From Actinomadura hibisca NBRC 15177 (GTDB taxonomy: Bacteria > Actinomycetota > Actinomycetes > Streptosporangiales > Streptosporangiaceae), in assembly GCF_001552635.1 (NCBI RefSeq), contig NZ_BCRO01000001.1, positions 62,001-126,000 of the forward strand: a stretch of 64,000 bases of DNA. Direction: 5' to 3'. How positions within the stretch are numbered: position 1 is the first letter of the stretch; every line of letters begins with the position of its first letter. The notes below the pieces were generated by a model. The model was not told the DNA's origin. It did no database searches and worked only from the letters and a program-made list of their open reading frames with translations. The translations under genes were made by a program, and so were the position numbers. This document shows, in pieces, positions 1-8,422 of the stretch.

Positions 1-2
1 TG

Positions 3-926
3 GGCGACCGGATGTTGCGCGCCCAGCGGCGGCTGGTCGACCTGGCCTCCGACGGCGTGGACTGCGAGCGCATCGGCGAGCTGGTGTCGCTGCGCGAGCG
101 GATGGGCAGCTCCCTGCGGCAGCCCACCGGCCGTAGCCCGCTGGAGACCAGCGACGCCGAGGACGAGCTCGGCGACTGGCTGGAGGAGCACGGCCTGGAC
201 GACGCGTGGGACCTCGCGCCGTCGCTGGTCGGCGCGGGCGTCGGGGTCGCCGAGGCCGAGGAGGTCGCCGCGGTCGCCGGGGACCGGCTGCCCGCCGCGC
301 TGCGCTGGCTGGCGGAGGTGCTGGAGGCCGCCGAACTCCAGGCCGAGATCACCGAGGCCGTCGGCCGCATCACCGCCCTGCTGGACTCCGCCCGCCAGTA
401 CTCCCAGCTCGACCGCGCCCCCTACCAGCGCGCCGACCTGCGCGACCTGCTGGACAGCACGCTCACCATGTTGCGGCGCAAGATCGGCGAGGGGGTGCGG
501 GTGGTCACCGACTACGACCCGGACCTGCCGCCCGCGCCGGTCTACGCGGCCGAGCTGAACCAGGTGTGGACGAACCTGATCGTCAACGCGCTGTACGCCA
601 TGGGCGGCGAGGGCACGCTGACGGTGCGCACCCGCCGCGAGAACGGCACCGCCGTCGTGGAGATCGGCGACACCGGCACCGGCATCCCGGAGGAGAACCT
701 GAGCCGGATCTTCACGCCGTTCTTCACCACCAAGCCGGTCGGCGAGGGCACCGGCCTGGGCCTGGACATCTCCTGGCGGATCGTGGCCGACCGGCATGGC
801 GGCGACATCCAGGTGAAGTCCCGGCCGGGCGACACCACCTTCCAGGTGCGGCTGCCCCTCACCGAGCCCGAGGCGGCGCCCGGCGCGGCGGAGGAGACCT
901 CGGCGGAGGAGCCCGCGACGTCCTGA
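3..926 (+). CDS. ATP-binding sensor kinase-like protein, C-terminal part (5' end outside window)
   Basis: The frame is open to the left edge, so the N-terminus is missing. The last 170 residues form a GHKL ATPase domain: N-box around NQVWTNLIVNALYAM, G1 DTGTGIP, F-box IFTPFFTTK and G2 GEGTGLGL. The preceding helix (ITEAVGRITALLDSARQYS) sits where a dimerisation/H-box helix would be, but has no phospho-acceptor histidine. Actinobacterial proteins of this type often carry an N-terminal cyclic-nucleotide-binding domain, which cannot be checked here. It may act as an ATPase regulator rather than a classical histidine kinase. The tail is rich in Ala, Glu and Pro. Confidence 0.8.
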   Translation, partial: GDRMLRAQRRLVDLASDGVDCERIGELVSLRERMGSSLRQPTGRSPLETSDAEDELGDWLEEHGLDDAWDLAPSLVGAGVGVAEAEEVAAVAGDRLPAALRWLAEVLEAAELQAEITEAVGRITALLDSARQYSQLDRAPYQRADLRDLLDSTLTMLRRKIGEGVRVVTDYDPDLPPAPVYAAELNQVWTNLIVNALYAMGGEGTLTVRTRRENGTAVVEIGDTGTGIPEENLSRIFTPFFTTKPVGEGTGLGLDISWRIVADRHGGDIQVKSRPGDTTFQVRLPLTEPEAAPGAAEETSAEEPATS

Positions 927-970
927 GCCCGACGACCCTGCGCCGGGCGTCCCTGCGCCCGGCGTCCTGG

Positions 971-996
971 CCGGGCGTCCGGGCCGGGCGTCCGGG
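971..996. repeat. 13-bp tandem repeat, two perfect copies
   Basis: The unit CCGGGCGTCCGGG occurs twice head to tail, with degenerate copies on both sides between the two convergent genes. Its GC-rich self-complementarity could let it act as a weak bidirectional terminator. Confidence 0.6.
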
Positions 997-1016
997 CCGG
1001 GCGGCCCGGCCGGGGC

Positions 1017-1943
1017 TCAGCGGCGGCCGAACGCCAGCCCGTAGCCCGGCCCCGACACCCGGTAGACGTCGCCGCGCCCCCACCGCAACACCTGGAACCG
1101 CACCTTGACCGCGTGCACCCGGTGCCCGGTCAGGTCGGCCATCATCTTCTCCGACAGGTCGATGATGGCCGGGACCTCGTGCTGGACGATGGCCCACTCG
1201 GCGGGCCCGAAGTCCTCGACCACGCCCGTCGCCGTCCGGCCGCCGTAGCTGACCCGCACCCGGGTGCCCAGCGGCCAGTACGGGCTGGCGATCGTGTCGT
1301 AGGACATGCGCGCGCCGCGCGCGGTGGCCTGGTCCCAGAACGAGGTGGCGGTCGCCTGCCCGGTGGGCAGGCCCCGGCCGCCGGACTCGGGACGGACCGG
1401 CAGCCGCAGTTGCGAGTAGCCGCCGTTGTGGCCGCGCGGGGGAGTGGCGCCGAACGCCGCCAGCGGGCTCAGCGCGTCGGTGGCGGGCGCGTGCCGGGCG
1501 TCGGGTGCCAGGGCCGCGCGTGGGCCCTGGAGTGCCAGCGCGGCGGCGGCACCACCGATCAGGATGCTGCCCGCGATCGGCGCGACCAGCAGCGTGAAAG
1601 TGCCGCGCCGCCCGGCGCGTCCGGGCTCCGCCGCGGCCGGTGGCGGCGGGGCGACGGGGGCGGGCGCGTCGAAGTCGCGCAGGAGTTGCCGCAGGTGGTC
1701 GGTCACCGCGCGCGGCGGGATCTCCAGCAGCTCGGCGAGCCGGTCGGTGTACCGGCCCTGCACGAGCAGGCCCAGCACGTACCGCTCGACGGGGGTCAGC
1801 TCGACCTGGTTGTGCCGCAGGATGCGGGTGTCGCGCTGCCCGGCGGCCACCTCCACCGGGGGCTCGGGCGGATCGTCGGCCCGCACCACGAGCCGTGTGA
1901 GCCGGACCAGCTGGTCGGCCGCCTCCCGCGCCGGCGCGTTCAC
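1017..1943 (-). CDS. HTH - single TM - RlpA-like (double-psi beta-barrel) fusion protein
   Basis: The GTG start is chosen because GGGAGGG precedes it at good spacing; an ATG further upstream would add a non-conserved, Arg-rich leader. Residues about 45-90 read as a LuxR/sigma-region-4-like helix-turn-helix (ELTPVERYVLGLLVQGRY, then LAELLEIPPRAVTDHLRQLL). A single hydrophobic segment follows near residue 115 (FTLLVAPIAGSILIGGAAAA). The C-terminal 110 residues resemble the RlpA/expansin double-psi beta-barrel: GQATATSFWD, then LGTRVRV, a VEDFGP segment and IIDLSEKM. A cytoplasmic DNA-binding head with an extracellular peptidoglycan-binding domain is the inferred topology. Function is unknown; a wall-sensing regulator is possible. 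Confidence 0.65.
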   Translation of the reverse strand: MNAPAREAADQLVRLTRLVVRADDPPEPPVEVAAGQRDTRILRHNQVELTPVERYVLGLLVQGRYTDRLAELLEIPPRAVTDHLRQLLRDFDAPAPVAPPPPAAAEPGRAGRRGTFTLLVAPIAGSILIGGAAAALALQGPRAALAPDARHAPATDALSPLAAFGATPPRGHNGGYSQLRLPVRPESGGRGLPTGQATATSFWDQATARGARMSYDTIASPYWPLGTRVRVSYGGRTATGVVEDFGPAEWAIVQHEVPAIIDLSEKMMADLTGHRVHAVKVRFQVLRWGRGDVYRVSGPGYGLAFGRR

Positions 1944-2197
1944 CGCGCCCTCCCTTCCCCGCTCCGGCCGCCCGTGTCCGACGGTCGCCCGACTCCGCTC
2001 CGCCACTGATGGACACGCAGAGTAGTCGTGTGGCGGCGGCATGGAGTCTAGGGCGTTGATCGGGACAGGGAAAGGCTCGTGGAGGGCAAAGCCGTGATCC
2101 CGGCCTTCTCGCAGGTGAGAGGGGGATTACCGGCGAGTTCGCAACGACTGGGGGCGCGGCGGGTTTCCGGTGTGGGAAACGCTGGTCCAGCGGCGGG

Positions 2198-3097
2198 TCA
2201 GACGGCGGCGTCGGCGGGCGCGCCGCTCGGAGCGTCGGCCCCGGCGCGGGTGCGCCGCACGAACGCCACGGCCGTCAGTGCCGCGAGCGCGTACATCGGC
2301 AGCGTGTAGACGGCCGGGGGCACGGCCATCGTCGCGTCGCCGAGCACGCTCAGCGCGACGGTGATGGCGAGCGTCACGTTGTGCAGGCCGATCTCCATCG
2401 CCGAGGCGATCGCCTGCTTGGGCTCCACCCGCAGCAGCCGCGACGCGCCGTAGCCGGTGCCGAGGCTCAGCGCGCAGAACAGCGTGGTGATCAGGCCGAC
2501 CTCGGCCAGGCTGTCCAGCAGCCGGGCGCGCTCCTGGTAGGCGACGCCCACCGTCATCGCCACCAGCACCGCGATCGACATGATCTTGAGGGGCCGGTCG
2601 GCGCGCGCGGCGAGGCCCGCCGCCCGGTGCCGCACCGCCATGCCGAGCGCGGCGGGCACCAGCACCAGGCAGATCACCTGCACCACCTTGCCGGTCTGCA
2701 TGCCGATCTCGCCGCCCGCCATGAAGTGCTCCAGCGCGAAGCCCACCACCAGCGGCAGCGTGAACAGCGCCAGCACCGAGTTGACGGCGGTCAGCGTGAT
2801 GTTGAGGGCCACGTCCCCGCCCGCCAGGTGGCTGAACAGGTTGGCGGCCGTCCCGCCGGGCGCGGCGGCCAGCAACATCATCCCCACCGCCAGCTTCGGC
2901 TCCAGCCCGAACGCCTTCACCAGCGCGAAGCACACCAGCGGCAGCAGCAGCACCTGGCAGGCCAGGGCGATCAGCACCGCGCGCGGGCGGCGCGCGATCC
3001 GGGCGAAGTCGGCCGGGGTCAGCGTGAGGCCCAGCCCGAACATGATCAGAGCGAGGGCGGCCGGGAGCAGGACGGTGGTCGCGAACGTCTCTTGCAC
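2198..3097 (-). CDS. Bile acid:sodium symporter (BASS/SBF) family transporter
   Basis: This 299-residue polytopic protein has about nine hydrophobic segments and matches the SBF fold. The diagnostic stretch AAAPGGTAANLFSHLAGGD lies near residues 78-96, with a second conserved region around LGTGYGASRLL and IGLHNVTLAI. Members import organic anions with Na+; the true substrate cannot be read from sequence. The start is GTG with only a weak GGAAC ribosome site. It lies downstream of the class II aldolase on the same strand with a GC-rich hairpin between them, so cotranscription is possible but attenuated. C-terminal tail is Ala/Pro-rich and non-conserved. Confidence 0.88.
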   Translation of the reverse strand: MQETFATTVLLPAALALIMFGLGLTLTPADFARIARRPRAVLIALACQVLLLPLVCFALVKAFGLEPKLAVGMMLLAAAPGGTAANLFSHLAGGDVALNITLTAVNSVLALFTLPLVVGFALEHFMAGGEIGMQTGKVVQVICLVLVPAALGMAVRHRAAGLAARADRPLKIMSIAVLVAMTVGVAYQERARLLDSLAEVGLITTLFCALSLGTGYGASRLLRVEPKQAIASAMEIGLHNVTLAITVALSVLGDATMAVPPAVYTLPMYALAALTAVAFVRRTRAGADAPSGAPADAAV

Positions 3098-3124
3098 GCC
3101 GTTCCATTCGGGGGGAGGGGGAAG

Positions 3125-3153
3125 GGCCGGGCGGCGCGCGCCGCCGCCCGGCC
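3125..3153 (-). terminator. Intergenic GC-rich hairpin between aldolase and symporter genes
   Basis: GGCCGGGCGGC and GCCGCCCGGCC form a perfect 11-bp stem around a 7-base loop. No T-run follows, as is usual for actinomycete terminators, so an attenuator role is equally possible. Confidence 0.55.
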
Positions 3154-3179
3154 CCGGTTCCGGCGGCTACTCGGAGCGG

Positions 3180-3974
3180 CTAATCGAACAGGTCGGGCTG
3201 CTCGCGGGTGATCTGGTCGTACAGCGGCTGGTAGTTGATCCAGCCGACCAGGTCGTTGCCGATCTGCTGGTGGGTGAGCACGGCGTTGTCGTGCTCGATC
3301 GGCACCACCTGCCCGGCGGCCTTGGCCAGCAGCTGCACCTGGCACGAGCGCTCCATGGTGATGAACCACCAGGCGGCCGCGTCCACGGTGTCGCCGACGG
3401 TCAGCAGGCCGTGGTTGCGCAGGATGACGGCCTTGGAGTCGCCGAGGGCGGCGGCGATGCGCTTGCCCTCCTCCAGGTCGGTGACGACGCCGGTGTAGTC
3501 GTCGAACAGGCCGTGGTCCTGGTAGAAGGCGCACACGTCCTGGGTGATCGGCTCCAGCTTTTGGCCGAGCGCGGAGATCGCGCGGCCGTGCGTGGAGTGG
3601 CTGTGCGCGGCGGCGACGACGTCGGGCCGGGCCTGGTGCACCTGCGAGTGAATCGCGAAGGCCGCCTCGTTGACGGGGTAGCGGCCCTCGACGACCTTGC
3701 CCTCGTGGTTGACCAGGATCAGGTCGCTCACCCGGATGTGCTTGAACGACATGCCGAAGGGGTTGACCCAGAAATGGTCGGTGCGCTCGGGGTCGCGGGC
3801 GGTGATGTGCCCGGCCACCCCTTCCTCGAAGCCGAACTTGCCGAAGATCCGCAGCGCCGCGGTGAGGCGCTCCTTGCGGTGCCGGCGCTCGTCCTCGACG
3901 TCGTCGAAGGAGGGCGGCAGCCGGAAGATCAGGTCGTTGGCGAGGCCGTCCAGGAACTTCTCTTCGTCGGGCAC
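3180..3974 (-). CDS. Class II aldolase/adducin family protein
   Basis: The 264-residue protein matches the Zn-dependent class II aldolase/adducin fold across its length. Recognisable elements are FGKFGFEEGVAGHITARDP, the metal-ligand region AAAHSHSTHGRA and the later RNHGLLTVGDT segment with its third histidine. The family cleaves or decarboxylates phosphorylated sugars, but many actinobacterial paralogues have unknown substrates. The start is GTG preceded by GAGGAGA. It is transcribed divergently from the CdaR-type regulator at 4126, which makes that regulator a candidate controller. Confidence 0.85.
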   Translation of the reverse strand: MPDEEKFLDGLANDLIFRLPPSFDDVEDERRHRKERLTAALRIFGKFGFEEGVAGHITARDPERTDHFWVNPFGMSFKHIRVSDLILVNHEGKVVEGRYPVNEAAFAIHSQVHQARPDVVAAAHSHSTHGRAISALGQKLEPITQDVCAFYQDHGLFDDYTGVVTDLEEGKRIAAALGDSKAVILRNHGLLTVGDTVDAAAWWFITMERSCQVQLLAKAAGQVVPIEHDNAVLTHQQIGNDLVGWINYQPLYDQITREQPDLFD

Positions 3975-4125
3975 GGCCGTCTCCTCTCATGGTTGTCCAC
4001 CACCACCAAACCCCATCGCCTCCGGGGCCGCCTAGGGTGGGAGAATCCAAGCGGCGCCGGACCGGTTGTCCGGCGCGGACAACCGCCCGCCGGATGGGCG
4101 TCGGGCACGGGGAAGGGGACGGCGC

Positions 4126-5253
4126 ATGGCGCAGCGGGCCGGTGACCCGTTCCTCGCGCTGCTCACCGCGCTGAGCGGGGACGCGGCGCTGATGGAGGCG
4201 ACCGTGGACGCCGCCCGCACCCAGTCCGACCAGGTCGCCGCGCTGCCCGCCGAGGAGACCCGGCGGCACACCCACGCCCTGGTGCTGGGCGTGCTGGCCG
4301 CGCTGCGCGACGGCGGCGAGCCCGGCCCGGCCGCGCTGGCGGCGGCCGAGTCGCTGGGCTCGGACCGGGCCCGGCAGGGTGTGCCGGTCGCCGACTTCCT
4401 GGACGGCTTCCAGGCGGGCCGCACCCACCTGGTGCACGCGCTGATCGCCGAGGGCCGCCGCCGGGAGGTGCCGGACGGCGCGCTGCTGGAGGGCGTCACC
4501 CGCATCGACGCGATCACCACCGTGCTGGTGCGGCGCATGGTGCACGCGCACCGCGTCGCCGAGCTGGAGATGGCCCGCACCACCCGCGAGGGCGACCTCC
4601 AGATGTTGCGGCGGCTGCTGCACGGCGAGCCGGTCCCGGTGCCCGCGCCGCTGGACCCGGCCGCCGCCTACCACTGCGTGGTCTCCGACGTCAGCGACCC
4701 GGCGGTGGCGGGCCGCCTGGAGCGCGTGCTGACGGCGGCCGGGCCCGGCCTGTGCGGACTGATCGACGGGCGGCTCGCGGCGCTGGTGACCCGGCTGCCC
4801 GACCCGCCGCCGGACGGCCCGCTGCTGGTGGCCGCGCCGCCGGTGCCGCCCGCCGGGGTCGCCGCCCGCTACGCGCTGGGCCGCCGCGTCCTGGCCGCCG
4901 GGACCGCCGCCGGGCTGGCGGGGCTGCGCCGGATGACCGACCTCGCGCTGCTCACCGTCACCGAGGCCGAACCGGAGCTCGGCCGCCTGCTGGCCGCGGG
5001 GCTGCTGTCCGGCCTGGACCCCGCCGAGCCCTTCCACCGCGAGCTGGCCGACACCGCGCTCGCCTACCTCGACCACGGCGGCCGCGTCGAGCCCGCCGCC
5101 GCCGCCCTGCACGTGCACGGCAACACCGTCAAGTACCGGCTGCGGCGGCTCCAGGAGATCACCGGCCGGTCCCTGACCGACCCGGGCGGCGGCCCCGCCG
5201 TCCCCTACGCCGCGCACTGGTGGTGGGCGCTGCGGCACTGGTCGGCGGGATGA
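4126..5253 (+). CDS. PucR/CdaR-type helix-turn-helix regulator
   Basis: The ATG follows GGGAAGGGGA, so it is preferred over an in-frame start 60 bases upstream. The N-terminal half is a helical region (QVAALPAEETRRHTHALVLG, then VPVADFLDGFQAGRTHLVHA) typical of actinobacterial CdaR/PucR-like regulators. The middle resembles a degenerate GGDEF-like sensory segment. The last 60 residues carry the HTH_30 signature: TALAYLDHGGRVEPAAAAL, then HVHGNTVKYRLRRLQEITGR. Such proteins usually activate adjacent metabolic genes. It sits between a divergent aldolase and a downstream flavin monooxygenase, 25 bases away, with which it may be cotranscribed. Confidence 0.85.
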   Translation: MAQRAGDPFLALLTALSGDAALMEATVDAARTQSDQVAALPAEETRRHTHALVLGVLAALRDGGEPGPAALAAAESLGSDRARQGVPVADFLDGFQAGRTHLVHALIAEGRRREVPDGALLEGVTRIDAITTVLVRRMVHAHRVAELEMARTTREGDLQMLRRLLHGEPVPVPAPLDPAAAYHCVVSDVSDPAVAGRLERVLTAAGPGLCGLIDGRLAALVTRLPDPPPDGPLLVAAPPVPPAGVAARYALGRRVLAAGTAAGLAGLRRMTDLALLTVTEAEPELGRLLAAGLLSGLDPAEPFHRELADTALAYLDHGGRVEPAAAALHVHGNTVKYRLRRLQEITGRSLTDPGGGPAVPYAAHWWWALRHWSAG

Positions 5254-5278
5254 CGGAACAGAGACGAGGGGAGAGCAG

Positions 5279-6148
5279 ATGACCGGACCGCGCATCGGCA
5301 CCGTGATGTGGCCCGTGCAGTCCTGGCCGGAGACCAGGGAACTGTGGCGGCGCGCCGAGGAGCTGGGTTTCGACACCGCCTGGGTGTACGACCACACCGC
5401 CTGGCGGGGCCACACGCCCTGGCACGACGCCTACACGACGCTGGCGGCGGTGGCCGCGACCACCGCCACCATCCGGCTGGGCACCCTGGTGACCTCGCCG
5501 AACTTCCGCCACCCGGTCCCCACCGCGCACGCCGCCAAGACCATCGACGACATCAGCGGCGGTCGCCTGACCCTCGGCATCGGGTCCGGCGGCAAGTCCG
5601 TGACCTCCGACGGAGGCCGCCTGGGCGGCCCGGAGTGGAGCCCCGCCGAGCGCGCCGCCCGGTTCGAGGAGTGGGTGGACCTGCTCGACCGGCTGCTGCG
5701 CGGCGGCGAGACCAGCTACGAGGGCACCTACTACGGGGCCCGCGAGATGCGCACCGACCCGGGCTGCGTGCAGCGGCCGCGCGTCCCGTTCATGATCGCG
5801 GCGAACGGGCCGCGCGGGTTGCGGCTGGCGGCCCGGCAGGGCGCGGGCTGGGTCACCACCGGCAACGGCCCGCAGGCGGACGACCCGCAGGAGGTGGTGC
5901 GCCGCCAGATCGGATCGCTGGAAGAAGCGTGCGCCGCCGAGGGCCGCGACCCGGGGGAGTTGCGGCGGCTGCTGCTGACCGGCTTCACCGGCGAACCGTG
6001 GCTGGAGTCGCCCGGGGCGTTCGCCGACCTCGCCGGGCGCTACGCCGAACTCGGCATCACCGACATCGCGGTGCACTGGCCGCGCCCCGGCACCGACTGG
6101 GACGCCGACATGAAGGTCTTCGAGGCGATCGCCCCGGCCGCGCGGTGA
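5279..6148 (+). CDS. LLM class flavin-dependent oxidoreductase
   Basis: This 289-residue protein is a luciferase-like monooxygenase of the F420/FMN family. The N-terminus (IGTVMWPVQSWPETRELWRRAEELGF followed by TAWVYDH) and the segment TIDDISGGRLTLGIGSGG are diagnostic for the TIM barrel and cofactor-binding loops. Substrate cannot be inferred. The ribosome site is GAGGGGAGAG. Its stop codon overlaps the GTG start of the CcdA-like gene in a GTGA arrangement, implying translational coupling. Confidence 0.88.
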   Translation: MTGPRIGTVMWPVQSWPETRELWRRAEELGFDTAWVYDHTAWRGHTPWHDAYTTLAAVAATTATIRLGTLVTSPNFRHPVPTAHAAKTIDDISGGRLTLGIGSGGKSVTSDGGRLGGPEWSPAERAARFEEWVDLLDRLLRGGETSYEGTYYGAREMRTDPGCVQRPRVPFMIAANGPRGLRLAARQGAGWVTTGNGPQADDPQEVVRRQIGSLEEACAAEGRDPGELRRLLLTGFTGEPWLESPGAFADLAGRYAELGITDIAVHWPRPGTDWDADMKVFEAIAPAAR

Positions 6149-7035
6149 GCGGCGTCGGGTACCTGGCGGCGTTCCTGGGCGGGACGCTGGCGCTGGTCAG
6201 CCCGTGCAGCGCGCTGCTGCTCCCGGCGTTCCTGGCCTACTCGGTCGCCGACCCCGCCCGGCTGCTGGCCCGCACGGGCGTGTTCGCGGCGGGCCTCGCG
6301 ACCACGCTGGTGCCGCTGGGCGCGGCGAGCGGCGCGGCGGGACGGCTGCTGAGCGGCCACCGCGAGGCGCTGGTCACGGCGGGCGGGACGCTGGTGATCG
6401 TGCTGGGCGTCGCGCAGATCGTCGGCCTGGGCTTCGCGCCACGCCGGGCGCGGGCCGCCGCCGGGCGGTTGCGGCCGGTCTCGCTGACCTCGGCGTACCT
6501 GCTGGGCACCGTCTACGGCCTGGCCGGGTTCTGCGCCGGGCCGATCCTGGGCTCGATCCTCACCGTCGCGGCGGTCGGCGGCGGCCCGGTCTACGGCGGA
6601 CTGCTGATGGCGATGTACGCGCTGGGTATGGCGCTGCCGCTGTTCGCGCTGGCCGCGCTGTGGGACCGCTTCGACCTGGGCCGCCGCCGCTGGCTGCGCG
6701 GCCGCGTCGTGACGGTGGGACGGTTGCGGCTGCACACCACCTCGCTGCTGTCGGGCGTGCTGTTCCTCGTCCTCGGCGCGCTGTTCCTGCTCACCGACGG
6801 CACCGCGGCGCTCCCCGGTCCGCTGGACGCCGACCGCGAGGTCGCCCTCGAACAGCGGGTCCGCGAGATCGGCGCGGCCGTGCCGGACGTGGCGTTCCTG
6901 ATGGTCGCGGCCCTGGTGGTGGCCGGAGTGGCCCTCATCCGCCACCGTCCGTCCCGCTCGCCGGACCGCGACGACGCGCCGGTGGGGGAGCCGGGCCGCC
7001 CGCTGCGAAGCGACCGCGACGTCAGCCGCGGGTGA
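6145..7035 (+). CDS. ccdA: CcdA-family cytochrome c biogenesis / thiol-disulfide transmembrane protein
   Basis: The GTG start overlaps the preceding stop by four bases. The 296-residue protein has six to seven hydrophobic segments and the two CcdA landmarks: an N-terminal ALVSPCSALLLPAFLAY with one redox cysteine, and YGLAGFCAGPILGSILTVAA with the second. CcdA proteins pass reducing equivalents from cytoplasmic thioredoxin to extracytoplasmic thiol proteins. Extra C-terminal sequence after residue 215 holds two further hydrophobic segments (LLSGVLFLVLGALFLL and PDVAFLMVAALVVAGVAL), which makes it longer than minimal CcdA. No thioredoxin-like partner is adjacent. Confidence 0.85.
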   Translation: MSGVGYLAAFLGGTLALVSPCSALLLPAFLAYSVADPARLLARTGVFAAGLATTLVPLGAASGAAGRLLSGHREALVTAGGTLVIVLGVAQIVGLGFAPRRARAAAGRLRPVSLTSAYLLGTVYGLAGFCAGPILGSILTVAAVGGGPVYGGLLMAMYALGMALPLFALAALWDRFDLGRRRWLRGRVVTVGRLRLHTTSLLSGVLFLVLGALFLLTDGTAALPGPLDADREVALEQRVREIGAAVPDVAFLMVAALVVAGVALIRHRPSRSPDRDDAPVGEPGRPLRSDRDVSRG

Positions 7036-7387
7036 GGCGCGAGCGCCGCGCGTACTCCTGGCCGAAGGCGACCAGCAGCCAGGTCAGCGCGGTCGCGTCG
7101 TCCACGATCCCGAGCGGCAGCAGGAAGTCGGGCACCAGGTCGATCGGCGACACGATGTACACCACCGCCGCGACCATCGCCGCGATCTTGCGCTTGCCGG
7201 TGTGGTACTCCAGCGCCGTGCCGGGCACCCGGCGCGCGCGGCGCAGCCGCACGATCCCGGCGATCACCAGCACCGCCCCGGCCAGCAGCGCGGCCACGCC
7301 CCAGGCGGTGAGGTCGGCGACGAACGTCAGCACCACCCCCGCGACGATCAGGCCCAGCCCGATCCCCACCGGTCCGGCCCACACCAT
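7022..7387 (-). CDS. YkvA family (DUF1232) small membrane protein
   Basis: The ATG at 7387 is preceded by GGTGGGAG and gives a 121-residue protein, whereas upstream extension adds unrelated residues. Two hydrophobic segments (GPVGIGLGLIVAGVVLTFVA and AALLAGAVLVIAGIV) are followed by the DUF1232 signature VYIVSPIDLVPDFLLPLGIV with DDATAL after it. The family is widespread and its role is not established. It overlaps the 3' end of the convergent ccdA-like gene by 14 bases. Confidence 0.85.
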   Translation of the reverse strand: MVWAGPVGIGLGLIVAGVVLTFVADLTAWGVAALLAGAVLVIAGIVRLRRARRVPGTALEYHTGKRKIAAMVAAVVYIVSPIDLVPDFLLPLGIVDDATALTWLLVAFGQEYARRSRLTRG

Positions 7388-7537
7388 GCCCGTCTCCCAC
7401 CGCTCGGCTCGCCTGCCCCCGGGGTATTGCCGGGAGGAGGCGTTCCACTCGCGGAACGGGCCCCGGGTCGCGTCGTCGCAGGTCAGGGCCGTCGAACTCG
7501 CGGCTTCACAGCGGGCCGCCCGGATCACGTGGCCGGA

Positions 7538-8383
7538 TCACTGGGACATGGTCACCCGCCCTTCCCGCCACTCGGCCAGCAGCCCGGTCGGCGTGCAGCC
7601 CGCCAGGGCGCGGAACTCCCGGTTGAGGTGGGCCTGGTCGCAGTAGCCGCAGGACAGCGCCAGCTCCGCCCAGCCCGGCGGCTCACCGGCCAGCAGGCCG
7701 GCCGCGCGCTCGAACCGCAACACCCGCGCCGTCACCTTGGGCGTCAGCCCCACCTGCGCGCGGAACCGGCAGGCCAGATGGCGGCGGCTCCAGCCCACCT
7801 CGGCGGCCAGGTCCGCCACCGGCACGCGGCCGCCGCTGCGGGCCAGCAGCTCCCACGCCCGCGCCACCTCCGGGTCGGGGACGGGGCCGCGCTCCAGCCG
7901 GTCCAGCAGGAAGCGGTCGAGCAGCGCGAAGCGCGCCGCCCAGCCGGGCGTCTCGCCGAGCCGCGCCACCAGGGCGGCGGCGGGCGAGCCGAGCAGGTCG
8001 GTCAGGCAGGCGGCGGAGTCGGCCAGCTCGCCCGGCGGCACGCCGAGCAGGGTGAGGACGCCGAACGGCGTCAGGTTGAGCTGCACGCCGCGCTGCCCGC
8101 CCGGGTGCGCGTACAGGCCGGGGCCGCTGTGCAGGCCGGTCGCGAACGAGCCGTGGCGGACGCCGCGCGACCGCTCGCCGGGGACCTCCAGGTACATCGG
8201 CGGGCCCAGATTGATGATCAGGACGGCGGTGCGCGACGGCAGCGTGCGCACCCGGGACGGGGTCGCCCCGTGCTCCCAGTAGCCGTCGTAGGAGCGCAGG
8301 AAGGGGCGCAGCGCCGGATGCGGCGGGGCGGTCGCCAGCCGCCAACCCCACCGGTCCTCGGACGCGACGCTCCGGCCGTCCAT
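7538..8383 (-). CDS. AraC-family transcriptional regulator
   Basis: The 281-residue protein has an N-terminal sensing half (HPALRPFLRSYDGYWEHG, then RTAVLIINLGPPMYLEV) like the DUF6597 or ligand-binding part of many actinobacterial AraC regulators. The C-terminal 100 residues form the two-HTH AraC domain: VADLAAEVGWSRRHLACRF, then ALSCGYCDQAHLNREFRAL. AraC proteins generally activate nearby catabolic or stress genes; no clear target is visible. The downstream gene at 8423 is read on the same strand in front of it and may form part of a transcription unit. Confidence 0.87.
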   Translation of the reverse strand: MDGRSVASEDRWGWRLATAPPHPALRPFLRSYDGYWEHGATPSRVRTLPSRTAVLIINLGPPMYLEVPGERSRGVRHGSFATGLHSGPGLYAHPGGQRGVQLNLTPFGVLTLLGVPPGELADSAACLTDLLGSPAAALVARLGETPGWAARFALLDRFLLDRLERGPVPDPEVARAWELLARSGGRVPVADLAAEVGWSRRHLACRFRAQVGLTPKVTARVLRFERAAGLLAGEPPGWAELALSCGYCDQAHLNREFRALAGCTPTGLLAEWREGRVTMSQ

Positions 8384-8422
8384 ACGGGCAGTGTCGCAGC
8401 CGGGTACGACAGGACCGGGCCG

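Noticed and set aside
859..2016. Long Arg/Ala-rich frame antisense across the HTH-RlpA gene region
   Set aside because: Composition is that of GC-rich shadow frames; the other minus-strand frame has recognisable domains and a ribosome site.
5159..6076. Antisense frame opposite the flavin monooxygenase
   Set aside because: No domain wording, and the sense strand encodes a complete luciferase-like protein.
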